NCBI RefSeq assembly: GCF_019038465.1
Contig: NZ_JAFKRH010000015.1
Span: 1 to 64,000 of the forward strand
DNA: 64,000 nucleotides
Origin: Synechococcus sp. CCY 0621
GTDB taxonomy: Bacteria > Cyanobacteriota > Cyanobacteriia > PCC-6307 > Cyanobiaceae
Direction: 5' to 3'
Below the pieces are notes generated by a model that was not told where the DNA came from, made no database searches, and worked only from the letters and a program-made list of their open reading frames with translations. The translations under genes and the position numbers were made by a program. Positions 16,568-24,454 of the stretch are shown here, one piece after another. Within the stretch, counting starts at the first letter, position 1; each line of letters opens with the position of its first letter.

Positions 16568-16835
16568 GGGAACTAATTGCCCGCCGAAGCGAGCGATCCC
16601 CCGCGTGGGGCAGCGACTGGAGTCAGGTGGCTGTCATACGGGGCTTTAACCCGTGCCGCGTGCGTACCCCGTAGGGCATTGGCGCTCCATGAAAGACCGT
16701 AGAGACCCCTTGACAAGACGTCAAGAGCCAAGATCGGACAGAGAGGCCGCGAGGATGCAGTTTTACCGCAGCTTTACCAGGCGACTGATCGGTCAGCCAT
16801 AAATGACTGCAGCACAAGCAGTTTCAGCAGCAGAT
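16568..16835. other. Right-end control region with two arm-type sites
   Basis: This stretch has no gene. It should hold the promoter of the leftward operon. It contains TTTACCGCAG at 16762-16771 and TTTACCAGG at 16773-16781, matching the three sites at 4112-4211. An inverted stretch, TTGACAAGACGTCAAG, lies near 16720. Confidence 0.5.
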
Positions 16836-16885
16836 GCCTGCCTTACAAGCAGGATGTCGCTGGTTCGAAACCGGCATCGGGCATC
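16836..16885 (+). repeat. attR core: 50-bp copy of the tRNA-Val 3' part
   Basis: Identical over 50 bases to 4026-4075. It marks the right end of a ~12.8-kb element. The acceptor 5' arm and D arm are missing, so this is not a tRNA gene. Confidence 0.9.
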
Positions 16886-16898
16886 GGGGGAGGGGGCG

Positions 16899-17129
16899 AT
16901 GGCCCAACGATCCCGCCGAAAGATGGTCATCGAGATGACCATCTCCTTGCGACAGGACACGGTGGCGGAGGCCAAAGCCCAGCTGTCGAGCCTGCTCGAC
17001 GCGATGGCGCAAGGCCAGGCGGTGGTCATCCCCCAACGCGGCAAAGCCATCGCTGAGCTGGTTCCCCGGCATGCCGTGAGCGATCTCCTACCCCAGCTCC
17101 AGGCTCTGCGGGTTGACGTCAGCTCCTGA
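16899..17129 (+). CDS. Phd/YefM-type antitoxin
   Basis: A 76-residue protein. The core TISLRQDTVAEAKAQLSSLL, with VVIPQRGKAIAELVP after it, is the Phd/YefM DNA-binding fold that represses its own operon. The C-terminal tail (LLPQLQALRVDVSS) would wrap the toxin. It starts 14 bp after the second att copy, with GGAGG shortly upstream, and its TGA overlaps the toxin ATG (TGATG). The partner toxin is broken. A decayed copy of its 3' end lies at 20329. Confidence 0.7.
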   Translation: MAQRSRRKMVIEMTISLRQDTVAEAKAQLSSLLDAMAQGQAVVIPQRGKAIAELVPRHAVSDLLPQLQALRVDVSS

Positions 17130-17528
17130 TGCTGTCTGTCGACACCGGCGTGCTGCTGGCGGCCCTAACACCGGAGGCCCACTCCGGCGCCGGGGCAATC
17201 AGCCCCTGGAGTGCCACCGAGCTCCATTCCGCTCTCGGTCTCAAAGTGCGCACCAAGGCCCTGAGCCCGTCGCAGGCCGAAGCGGTGCTGCAGGTCTTTG
17301 AACGCAGCCTGAGCCCGGGTTTTCTGATGCAGGAGGTGGAACTCCAGGACTTCCTTCCGTAATGCCAAAGTCTGTCTGCGCGTCTGGACAACGGCCCTGT
17401 GGGCGGCCGCTGCGCTGCACCTGGCGATCGCCTCCGGATGGGAAGCCACCCTTGGCAGCCTGGATGCGCCGTTTGTGAAGGCAGCCCGGCAACTGGGGCT
17501 CGAGGCCCAGCTGATCGGGGCTGACTGA
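17129..17528 (+). pseudogene. VapC-type PIN-domain toxin, disrupted
   Basis: The N-terminal PIN start is present (MLSVDTGVLLAALTPEAHSG with the first acidic Asp), then SPWSATELHSALGLKVRT. A duplicated TTCC at about 17353 shifts the frame and gives a stop at 17362. The remaining C-terminus (AALHLAIASGWEATLGSLD) continues in another frame to TGA at 17528. About ten residues of the usual region after the first helix are also missing. The related copy at 20520 has the unduplicated TTCC. VapC toxins are Mg-dependent RNases; this one should be inactive. Confidence 0.7.
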
Positions 17529-17641
17529 CGCGCGACTGGCGGATGGCCAGGACCATGGGGATCGGCAGGCTTGTTAAAGGAAATGCCGGTTCGCTTGAAT
17601 TACGCTGACGCTTATTCAAGGTTGGGCCTCCACCAAAGGAG

Positions 17642-18802
17642 ATGAAACGGGAAGCCACAGGGCACTACGACATAACCAGCACCGCCGGAGAGACCGTCAG
17701 AGCCTTCGTGCCGGAGCCTCTGCCACCCCATCCCCCGCTCGACTTGGTCGGGCTGGGGCAGGCCCTGAAGGATCGCGCCCTCCTGGCCTGTGGGCGCCTC
17801 GATGGCGTGTCGGCCCTGCTTCCTGATCCAGACCTGTTTCTATACGCCTACGTCCGTCGGGAGGCCCTGCTCTCGTCCCAGATCGAGGGAACCCAGTCGT
17901 CTCTGTCAGACCTGCTGTTGTTCGAGCTTGAAGAGGCTCCTGGGGTTCCCTTTGACGATGTCGTTGAGGTATCGAGCTACGTAGCGGCCCTCGAACACGG
18001 CCTGGCCCGGATGGCCAGTGGTTTCCCCCTCTCCTCCCGCTTGCTGAGGGAAATCCACGAAGTGCTGTTGGCCCGTGGGCGTGGTGCCGATCGAATGCCG
18101 GGCCAGTTCCGGCGCAGCCAGAACTGGATCGGCGGCACCCGGCCGGGCAATGCCCGCTTTGTGCCACCACCTCCTGGGCTGGTGGAGGGCTGTATGGCCG
18201 AGCTGGAGCGGTTCATCCATGCCGACGACGATCTGCACGTACTGGTGAAGGCCGCCCTCGCCCACGTGCAGTTCGAGACGATCCACCCATTCCTGGATGG
18301 CAATGGCCGCCTAGGACGACTGCTGATCGTGCTGATGCTGGTGGATGGAGGCATCCTGCGCCAGCCCCTGCTTTATCTCAGCCTGTTTTTCAAACAGCAC
18401 CGCAGCCGCTACTACGAACTCCTCGATGAGGTGCGCCAGCAGGGTGACTGGGAGGCGTGGATAGCGTTCTTTCTGGAGGGTGTGGAGAGCACCGCTGCTG
18501 CCGCTGTGGACTCGGCCCACCGCTTGCTGGACCTGTTCCGGAGCGACGAGATGAAGCTCACAGGATTGGGCCGATCGGGCACCAGCCTGAGGCAGGTCTA
18601 CGCGTCGCTCAGGCAACGGCCCTTGATAGGAATTCCCCAGCTCGCGGCCAGGGCGCAGGTGAGCTTCCCCACCGCAGCCAAGGCCATGGAGCGCTTGGTG
18701 GCTCTGGGAATCGCCAGAGAAGTCACCGGAGGCCGGCGCAACCGGGTATTTGCCTACGACGCCTACCTCGCCATCCTGGGTGAAGGGGCTGAACCGCTCT
18801 GA
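17642..18802 (+). CDS. Fic family protein (putative AMP transferase)
   Basis: A 386-residue protein with the complete Fic motif HPFLDGNGRLGR at 215-226 (catalytic His215). It has a class II style N-terminal inhibitory helix, SSQIEGTQ (Ser79, Glu82), and a C-terminal winged helix (IPQLAARAQVSFPTAAKAME) typical of this widespread form. Fic proteins transfer AMP or other nucleotide parts to target hydroxyls, and the Glu of the inhibitory helix blocks ATP positioning. AAAGGAG lies just before the ATG. It sits between two att copies behind a broken toxin-antitoxin pair, so it may act as a stabilising or defence cargo. Confidence 0.88.
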   Translation: MKREATGHYDITSTAGETVRAFVPEPLPPHPPLDLVGLGQALKDRALLACGRLDGVSALLPDPDLFLYAYVRREALLSSQIEGTQSSLSDLLLFELEEAPGVPFDDVVEVSSYVAALEHGLARMASGFPLSSRLLREIHEVLLARGRGADRMPGQFRRSQNWIGGTRPGNARFVPPPPGLVEGCMAELERFIHADDDLHVLVKAALAHVQFETIHPFLDGNGRLGRLLIVLMLVDGGILRQPLLYLSLFFKQHRSRYYELLDEVRQQGDWEAWIAFFLEGVESTAAAAVDSAHRLLDLFRSDEMKLTGLGRSGTSLRQVYASLRQRPLIGIPQLAARAQVSFPTAAKAMERLVALGIAREVTGGRRNRVFAYDAYLAILGEGAEPL

Positions 18803-18914
18803 GTGAAAGACGGGATGTTCCCCCAACCACGGACATCGGGGCAATTCTGCGCATGATTGTGCGCACCGATTCGTAGTAATGGCCCAAATGCCTTGCCGCA
18901 TCAGGAATTGCTAT

Positions 18915-18962
18915 CTGCCTTAGAAGCAGGATGTCGCTGGTTCGAAACCGGCATCGGGCATC
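18915..18962 (+). repeat. Third att-like copy of the tRNA-Val 3' part
   Basis: Matches the tRNA 3' core from the anticodon stem onwards, with a single change (TTACAA to TTAGAA). It continues TCGGGG as in the second copy. It delimits a 2.1-kb segment (phd, broken vapC, fic) behind the main element, the trace of an earlier integration or a tandem insertion. Confidence 0.8.
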
Positions 18963-19041
18963 GGGGCAGAACCACGCCAGGCAGGGCGATTGAGGCCGTC
19001 CCGCGCAACATGGAGGCGGCTGGGGCCGATCAGATCGCCGT

Positions 19042-19245
19042 TTGCTCCGCCCTCCAAAGCAACTGGCAGCTGTACGGTTCTGGCGTGATCGCTCGGGTCA
19101 GATTCGACGCCAACTGCTCGCCGGTCCTGGCCAGCGAAACCCGGGTGAGGTCGTGCTGGTCACGCACGACACCTCGGTGGCCCAGAACTGCGGGCGGATC
19201 AACCAGATCCAGGACGGGCAGATCAACAGAAGCGCCGCCGGATGA
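19042..19245 (+). pseudogene. 3' remnant of an ABC transporter ATPase gene
   Basis: The last ~35 codons read GEVVLVTHDTSVAQNCGRIN and QIQDGQINRS, the H-loop and terminal segment of LolD/DevA-type ATPases. Everything upstream (Walker A, signature, Walker B) is missing and the first codons are unrelated. This is a truncated leftover, close to the third att copy. Confidence 0.6.
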
Positions 19246-19319
19246 TGGGGGCGGCCTGAGCCGGTTGTCTGTCAGCCGAATTCCATGCCAGGACATCCCA
19301 TGGGTGGTGGGCCTGGCCC

Positions 19320-20288
19320 CTACGCAGGCTCAGGGCCCTGGAAGAGGACGACCCGGTCCTTCTCGCCTTTCGCCTCATACATCGCCAGATCGGCATTGTT
19401 GAGAAGGGTTGCGGCGGAAGATCCATGGGCGGGGAAGATCGCAATACCGATACTGACCCGCACCCTGAGAACGTCCCCGTGAAGAACACAGGATTCAGCG
19501 ATGCACTCCACCATCTCCTTGGCCATGCGCATGACATCGGCCTGATCCCCAACTTCCAGCAACAGGCAGACAAATTCATCGCCGCCCCAGCGACTGACCA
19601 TGTCATCCTCACACAGGAAAGGCGTTAAGCGTGTCGCCACCATCTGCAAGACCTCATCACCCAGATCGTGACCATAGGAATCATTGATGCTTGTGAATTG
19701 ATCCACATCAATGGACAAGATCGCAAGCCCCCACCCAAGCCGCCTCGCCTGGGACAGGCCGTGCTCAAGGCGTTGGCCAAAGGCCGAGCGATTGGGCACA
19801 TTCGTGAGTGGGTCCTTGATGGCGCTCTGCCGGGCTTCATCCCTCTGCTGACGCGCCTCCGCCACGTGACCGCGCGCTCCATCCAGCTCGGCATTTGCTT
19901 TAACAAGGTCAGATTCAAGGGTTGTCCGCTACACAACCCCATCAGCAACACTTTGATTCACCAGCTTGATCTCGACGGCGGCAGTCGCAACCTATTCTTC
20001 TGTTGCTTGATTCTGGGAGTGGGCGTCCAGAAGATCTTCCACAGGAACATCTTCTTGGTTGAGAGCCTCATTGACCGCTGCGGGCTCTGTGGCAGCCTCC
20101 TCAACATCTCCCTTGATCGTCTGATTCTGATTCAACGGACTTCCAAGTGATGAATCCCTGGCCGATGGCTGCCTGCTGGCCTTTTCGGACGTCATCCCCT
20201 TGTCCACCACCACTTCTTTGAGCTTCTCAAGGCGAAGCGAACTCTGGGTACGGCATGCCGCCAGAGTGCTGCGCCACCGCAGCGCCAA
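19320..20288 (-). pseudogene. Diguanylate cyclase gene with two in-frame amber stops
   Basis: One continuous frame runs from ~20288 to 19320 but is broken by TAG codons near 19992-19994 and 19935-19939. Residues between the stops (VATAAVEIKLVNQSVADGVV) and after them (LESDLVKANAELDGARGHVA) form an unbroken coiled-coil-like helix leading to a GGDEF domain. That domain has DPLTNVPNR, SIDVDQFTSIND, the active-site loop RWGGDEF and SIGIAIFP. The I-site RxxD is absent (CEDD). It would have made cyclic di-GMP. The C-terminal 182 residues could still be translated from a GTG at 19865, so a truncated active domain is possible. Confidence 0.65.
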
Positions 20289-20328
20289 CGCTTCGGGGAG
20301 GGTGCCCAGCAGCGCCGCTGGTGATGTA

Positions 20329-20690
20329 TTAGGGCCTGCCGTACGCGATCTCCTGCCCCAGCTCCAGGATCTGCGGGACTCCCTGCCCCATCAGGCCACC
20401 AGCGGCGTGGAGACGATGCGCACCCTGCGGGATGACGTCGGCTCCTGATGCTGTATGCGACACCTGCGTGCTGCTGGGCTTGGAACCCCGCCTGGCCCCA
20501 GGGTTCCTGATGCTGGAGGTGGAAGCCCAGGACTTCCGGAATGCCAACGCCTGTCTGCGCGGCTGGACCACGGCCCTGCGGGCGGCCGATGCGAAGAATT
20601 TGGCCTGAGCGATGCGGTAGGGATCCGCCATGTCGACAATCGGCAGGCTTCCTAAAGGAAGTGCCGGTTCACTTGAACACGCCGTTTCTT
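20329..20690 (+). pseudogene. Second, more decayed phd-vapC copy
   Basis: The antitoxin tail (AVRDLLPQLQDL, then LRDDVGS) and stop at 20449, the overlapping toxin start (ATGCTGTATGCGACACC) and the later toxin part (GFLMLEVEAQDFRNANACLR) can all be followed. Most of the toxin middle is deleted and the end is lost near 20606. The 3' flank (ATCGGCAGGCTT and AAGGAANTGCCGGTTC) also matches the flank of the first copy at ~17555-17600, so a whole locus was duplicated. Confidence 0.55.
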
Positions 20691-20739
20691 TATTCAAGGA
20701 ATGGCGCCAGGAGCGCCGTGGAGCGCTGAGCAGCCTCAG

Positions 20740-20919
20740 GCCCTCCAGCCGGGCCTGCACCAGCAGCAGACGGTCGAAGGGGTCGCGGTGGATCCAGGGC
20801 AGGTGCTGCACCGCCAGCGCCTGCTCGGCGCGGACGGGGAGTTCGCGGCATCCCTGCCCCAGCAGGCCCAGGCGCAGGGCGGCGGCCTCCACCTGGAAGT
20901 CGGCCCGGTTCGATGGCAC
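20740..20919 (-). pseudogene. C-terminal fragment of a PIN-domain (VapC-like) toxin
   Basis: On the minus strand the frame reads LGLLGQGCRELPVRAEQALA, then LPWIHRDPFDRLLLVQARLE and GLRLLS. This is the conserved C-terminal half of a PilT/VapC PIN toxin of the HRDPFDR type. The N-terminal half is gone and the sequence after LLS is unrelated, so the gene is a fragment of a third toxin locus in this scar zone. Confidence 0.6.
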
Positions 20920-20941
20920 ACCGGCGCCGGCAATCCCCGGG

Positions 20942-21584
20942 GGGCCCTATGGGGCCGATCGGCTGGTGGAGGGCCTGGACTACGCCACGGCCCTGCTCGA
21001 TGCCATGGAGGCGGCCGGCCTGCCCTGGCTGCAATGCCATCCGGAGTACGGCGCCAGCCAGTTCGAGCTGTCGCTGGCGCCGGGCACCCCCCTGGAGGCC
21101 GCCGACAGGATGGTGCACGCCAAGTGGCTGATCCAACGGCTGACGCGCCGCTTCGGCTGGCGCTGCAGCTTCAGCCACAAGCCCAGCCTGGAGCGGGTGG
21201 GCAACGGCGGCCACCTGCACCTGAGCATGCGGCGCGACGGGGTGCTGGTCGGCGCCCTTCCAGGTGTGGGGCGTGGAGAACCGGGAGGCGGCCGTGCTGC
21301 TGGGGGCCGCGGCGGCCGTGGTGGCCGATGGCCTGGAGCAGGCCCGCCCGCTGCCGCCGCCGGTGGTTGGGGATCCAGCCGGGTTGCCCGCAGGTACGGC
21401 GGCGCGCCTGCCCGCCAGCCTGGCCGAGGCCTCGGCCGCCTTCGCCGCCAGCAGCCTGCTGCGCCAGGCCCTGGGTGAAGCGCTGCACGGCTCCCTGCTC
21501 GACAGCCAGGCGGCGGAGCGCTGCAGTGAGGCGGAGCTGGCGGCTGCGGACGCCTGGTGGCCGTTGGCAGGGGGGATCGGCTGA
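20942..21584 (+). pseudogene. Glutamine synthetase family gene remnant
   Basis: Catalytic-domain residues are clear: LPWLQCHPEYGASQFELSL, CSFSHKPSLERVGNGGHLHL (the His-Leu-His metal block). After ~21250 the frame shifts and continues with RLPASLAEASAAFAASSLLR and the typical end. The whole N-terminal beta-grasp domain is missing. It resembles the cyanobacterial GS-like (gamma-glutamyl amide ligase) proteins more than core GlnA. It should be non-functional. Confidence 0.6.
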
Positions 21585-21615
21585 GCGGCCATCTGCCCCG
21601 TCGTGGTCGCGACGC

Positions 21616-22440
21616 TCAGCCCGCCACCATCACCCGGTTGCGCCCGGCGGCCTTGGCCGCATAGAGGGCGCCGTCGGCGCTGCGCAGGCCGTTCTCCAGC
21701 GCGGCCAGACCCAGCCCCTGCACCGGCGCCAGGCCGGCCGAAAGCGTGACGCTCCTCTCCGGTGCTCCGGGGTGGGGGACCATCGCCGCCGCCGCCCGCA
21801 GCCGCTCGAGCAGGGGTCGGGCAGCCTCGGTATCCACGCCGAGCAGCAGCAGGGCGAACTCCTCGCCGCCGACGCGAGCCAGCACATCACCTGGGCGCAG
21901 CGCACGACGCATGGCCGTGGCCACCTCCCGCAGCACCGCATCACCCGCCGCGTGGCCCCAGCCGTCGTTGATGGCCTTGAAGTGGTCGATGTCGAGCATG
22001 GCGCCCACCACCGGCCGGCCGTCGCGCGCCACGGCGGCGAGGACCGCGCTGGCCGCCTCGGTGAAGCCCGTGCGGTTGGGCAGGCCGGTCAGCGGGTCGT
22101 GCCGGGCGGCGGCGGCCAGTTCGGCCTCCAGCCGGTCGCGCTGGCGCAGGGTGGCCAGCGCCGCGATCACCTGGGCGGGGATGAACAGATCCAGCAGCAC
22201 CCACACCCAACTGCGCCAACCGATCGGTTCACCCGGCTGGCCCAGCGCCACGTGCAGCCCGTCCTCGAAGGCAAACACCCCCAGAGCCAGCATCACCACC
22301 GCCGCAAGACCCGCCCGCCAGCGTCGCTGCCGAGGTTGGCCAGGCAATCGGGACCGACGCAGCGCGCCTCGAGCGGCCAGGGCGCAGAGGATGGCCGTCG
22401 CGCCACGCAGCAACAGGAAAGCGAGATCGGCGGTGGTCAC
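21616..22440 (-). CDS. Membrane diguanylate cyclase (GGDEF)
   Basis: A 274-residue protein. Two or three hydrophobic segments in the first ~90 residues (LAFLLLRGATAILCALAARG, LAAVVMLALGVFAF, WVWVLLDLFIPAQVIAAL) lead into a short helix and a GGDEF domain. That domain has DPLTGLPNRTGF, LDIDHFKAINDGWGH, active-site RVGGEEF and the inhibitory I-site RPGD five residues before it. It should make cyclic di-GMP from two GTP at the membrane, with product inhibition. It is monocistronic. Confidence 0.88.
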   Translation of the reverse strand: MTTADLAFLLLRGATAILCALAARGALRRSRLPGQPRQRRWRAGLAAVVMLALGVFAFEDGLHVALGQPGEPIGWRSWVWVLLDLFIPAQVIAALATLRQRDRLEAELAAAARHDPLTGLPNRTGFTEAASAVLAAVARDGRPVVGAMLDIDHFKAINDGWGHAAGDAVLREVATAMRRALRPGDVLARVGGEEFALLLLGVDTEAARPLLERLRAAAAMVPHPGAPERSVTLSAGLAPVQGLGLAALENGLRSADGALYAAKAAGRNRVMVAG

Positions 22441-22612
22441 AGGGTCAGGATCTCGGTCACCCCTAGGGCCGGTGCTCGGAGGCTGCTTGGCATGACGCTA
22501 GGGAAGCAGTGGAATAGCGCCATGGGCGGCGGCCCCCGGCGCTCCCAGGGTGCCGATCCCCAGCCAGACTCCCCCCAACGCAGTCCAGTCGCACGATGGC
22601 GTCCTTCCGCCC

Positions 22613-23032
22613 ATGACCTTCGCGGTGGCGCTGGGGATGCTCGAGCGGGATGGCCAGTGGCTGCTGCAGCTGCGGGACGACATCGAGGGGATCGTCCATC
22701 CGGGCTGCTGGGGCCTGTTCGGCGGCCACCTGGATCCAGGGGAGCGGCCGGAGCAGGCGGTCCTGCGGGAGCTGCAGGAGGAGATCGGCTGGGGGGCACC
22801 GTCGCTGCCGCTCTGGTTCGAGCACCACGACACCCAGCTCAGCGCCTACTACTTCCGTGGCCCGCTCACGGTGCCCCTGGAGGCGCTGCAATTGAACGAA
22901 GGACAAGACATGGTGCTGGCCGGCCTTGAGGCGCTGCAGAGCGGCCAGATCTGGAGCCCCCGGCGGCGGGAGTGGCGCGGGCTGGCGCCCTCCCTGGAGC
23001 GGGCCGTGCGGCGACTGGGGGCGAAGAACTAA
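22613..23032 (+). CDS. Nudix hydrolase
   Basis: A 139-residue protein starting MTFAVALGML. The Nudix box GHLDPGERPEQAVLRELQEE (ending IGW) fits GX5EX7REUXEEXGU exactly, with the metal-binding Glu residues present. It hydrolyses a nucleoside diphosphate linked to another group; the substrate cannot be read from sequence. An earlier ATG at 22550 would add 21 residues of low-complexity sequence, so the later start is preferred. Confidence 0.85.
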   Translation: MTFAVALGMLERDGQWLLQLRDDIEGIVHPGCWGLFGGHLDPGERPEQAVLRELQEEIGWGAPSLPLWFEHHDTQLSAYYFRGPLTVPLEALQLNEGQDMVLAGLEALQSGQIWSPRRREWRGLAPSLERAVRRLGAKN

Positions 23033-23087
23033 GAATTGGTGAGTGATGCCTTAAGATCTGAGGTGTCAGACGGCTCTCCTGCGTCTC

Positions 23088-23258
23088 ATGGTCGATGAGG
23101 ATGCGCTTCCCGGCAAGATTCGCGACAATTCCCTCGGAGCTCTCGCACAGAGGCTTTACCAGCAGCCCGATCTCCATGGCGCCATCAGGGCTGCCTTCCC
23201 GACCCGATGTCCTCCCATGAGACGCGCCTTGAAGGCCCCCCCCGGGGGGCAGCGATGA
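23088..23258 (+). CDS. Possible small upstream ORF coupled to the Mrr-like gene
   Basis: A 56-residue frame (MVDEDALPGKIRDNSLGALA, then QRLYQQPDLHGAIRAAF). Its TGA overlaps the ATG at 23255 as ATGA, the arrangement of translationally coupled genes. The composition of the first 40 residues is protein-like; the last 15 are poor. It could be a small partner of the nuclease-like protein or chance. Confidence 0.3.
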   Translation: MVDEDALPGKIRDNSLGALAQRLYQQPDLHGAIRAAFPTRCPPMRRALKAPPGGQR

Positions 23259-24274
23259 CCAACGTCTGGTGCGTGCGCGAGGGAGGAGGCATGTATGCGG
23301 ACAATTTCCTCAGGGGCGGTTTCGTCGGCATCGGCTGGCGGGAGATCAGCGAGGATCTCGGCCCCGTCCAGACCCGGGATCAGCTCTACGCGGTGGTGCG
23401 TCGCTACTTCCCGGACATCCAGAGCGCGATCCAACTCTCCAATTACGTCAATGAGATCCATCGCTTTCTGTTTGAGATCCAGCCCAACGACCACGTCATC
23501 ATTCCGTCGGCGGACACCGACCTTCTGATCCATGGCGTCGTGGACGCGGGCACGCCCTATTACGACGCCAGCGGAGACGACGGCTGCCCCCTGCGGCACC
23601 GGCGTCCCGTCACCTGGGCGGCAGAACCGATCCGGCTGGACGTTTTCTCCGCGCCGTTCCGGGATTCGATCCGCACCCTCCTCGACGTTCCGGCCCACAC
23701 CCGGATGCGGTCACTGCTGACCGTCTTCATGGTGGAGCACAAGGTGGAATTCATCCGGGCCATCGGCCGGCCCGAGATGGCGGCTTCTGCCCAGCCGACC
23801 GCCAGGGAGGAGTCACACCGCATCGTGCTGGAACAGTTGATGCAGCTGACCCCGCCCGACTTCGAGCGGCTCGTGGTTCATCTGCTCGATGCCCTCGGCT
23901 TCGAGGACTGGGAGCGCGCCGAGCACCACGGGGCGCTGCGCGATGTCTTCGATGCCTTCGGCGAGATCAGACTGCCGCTCCTGGCACGCATCCGCCTCCA
24001 TGCCCGGTTTCACCGTGGCAACCTTGGGGCGCGCATCGGTGCCGACGCCGTGCGGGAACTGCGTCAGTTCATCCCCTTCGGCGGCCATGGCGTCTACATC
24101 ACCACCGCCGATTTCCAGCCGGCGGCGGCGGCGGCAGCCGCAGAGGAGGGCTTCGCCAGGATCAGCCTGGTCAATGGCCAGCAGCTGGCCGACCTGATCG
24201 CCAGCAACTGGACCCACCTCCCCGGTGAGCTCCGGGATCGTCTGTCGCTCGAACAGGCACTGGTGAGGAACTGA
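23255..24274 (+). CDS. Mrr-like restriction endonuclease family protein with altered active site
   Basis: A 339-residue protein from MTNVWCVREGG. Residues ~1-110 match the N-terminal domain often found before Mrr-type nucleases (WCVREGGGMYADNFLRGGFV, then GIGW). Residues ~205-320 match Mrr_cat (LTPPDFERLVVHLLDALGFE, then FGGHGVYITTADFQPAA). The usual QxK of the PD-(D/E)xK core appears as RIRLHAR, and the Gly-rich stretch before the catalytic Asp reads HGALRDVFDAFGE. It may therefore be catalytically inactive or specialised for binding modified DNA. An in-frame ATG at 23207 is a less likely start. Confidence 0.65.
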   Translation: MTNVWCVREGGGMYADNFLRGGFVGIGWREISEDLGPVQTRDQLYAVVRRYFPDIQSAIQLSNYVNEIHRFLFEIQPNDHVIIPSADTDLLIHGVVDAGTPYYDASGDDGCPLRHRRPVTWAAEPIRLDVFSAPFRDSIRTLLDVPAHTRMRSLLTVFMVEHKVEFIRAIGRPEMAASAQPTAREESHRIVLEQLMQLTPPDFERLVVHLLDALGFEDWERAEHHGALRDVFDAFGEIRLPLLARIRLHARFHRGNLGARIGADAVRELRQFIPFGGHGVYITTADFQPAAAAAAAEEGFARISLVNGQQLADLIASNWTHLPGELRDRLSLEQALVRN

Positions 24275-24278
24275 AGCC

Positions 24279-24452
24279 ATGCCCCCGCGATCCCGCCGCC
24301 AGCCGCCCAAGCCCGGCCAGTCCAGGCCCGCCAACCTCGCCAATGGGCCCGGCGGTCTGCGCCAGCGCCTGCAGATCCTGGCGGGTTTCCTGTTGCCGCT
24401 GCTGGTGCTGAGCCTCTGGCTCAACTCCCGCGGCTTCTTCGGCAGCCCCTGA
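24279..24452 (+). CDS. Small single-span membrane protein
   Basis: A 57-residue protein that starts 4 bp after the Mrr-like stop. It has a basic, Pro-rich N-terminus (MPPRSRRQPPKPGQSRP) and one transmembrane helix (ILAGFLLPLLVLSLWL). Such short anchored proteins are common in Cyanobium-like genomes. No function is known. Confidence 0.5.
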   Translation: MPPRSRRQPPKPGQSRPANLANGPGGLRQRLQILAGFLLPLLVLSLWLNSRGFFGSP

Positions 24453-24454
24453 GC

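Noticed and set aside
16836-16885. A second tRNA-Val gene
   Set aside because: Only the anticodon stem onwards is present; acceptor 5' strand and D arm are missing, so it is an att copy.
20701-22929. 742-codon plus-strand frame spanning the glutamine synthetase remnant, the cyclase and the Nudix gene
   Set aside because: It crosses three recognisable genes in wrong frames and shows no domain.
22866-23177. Minus-strand frame upstream of the Mrr-like gene
   Set aside because: Runs antisense into the Nudix gene; only a short stretch looks protein-like.
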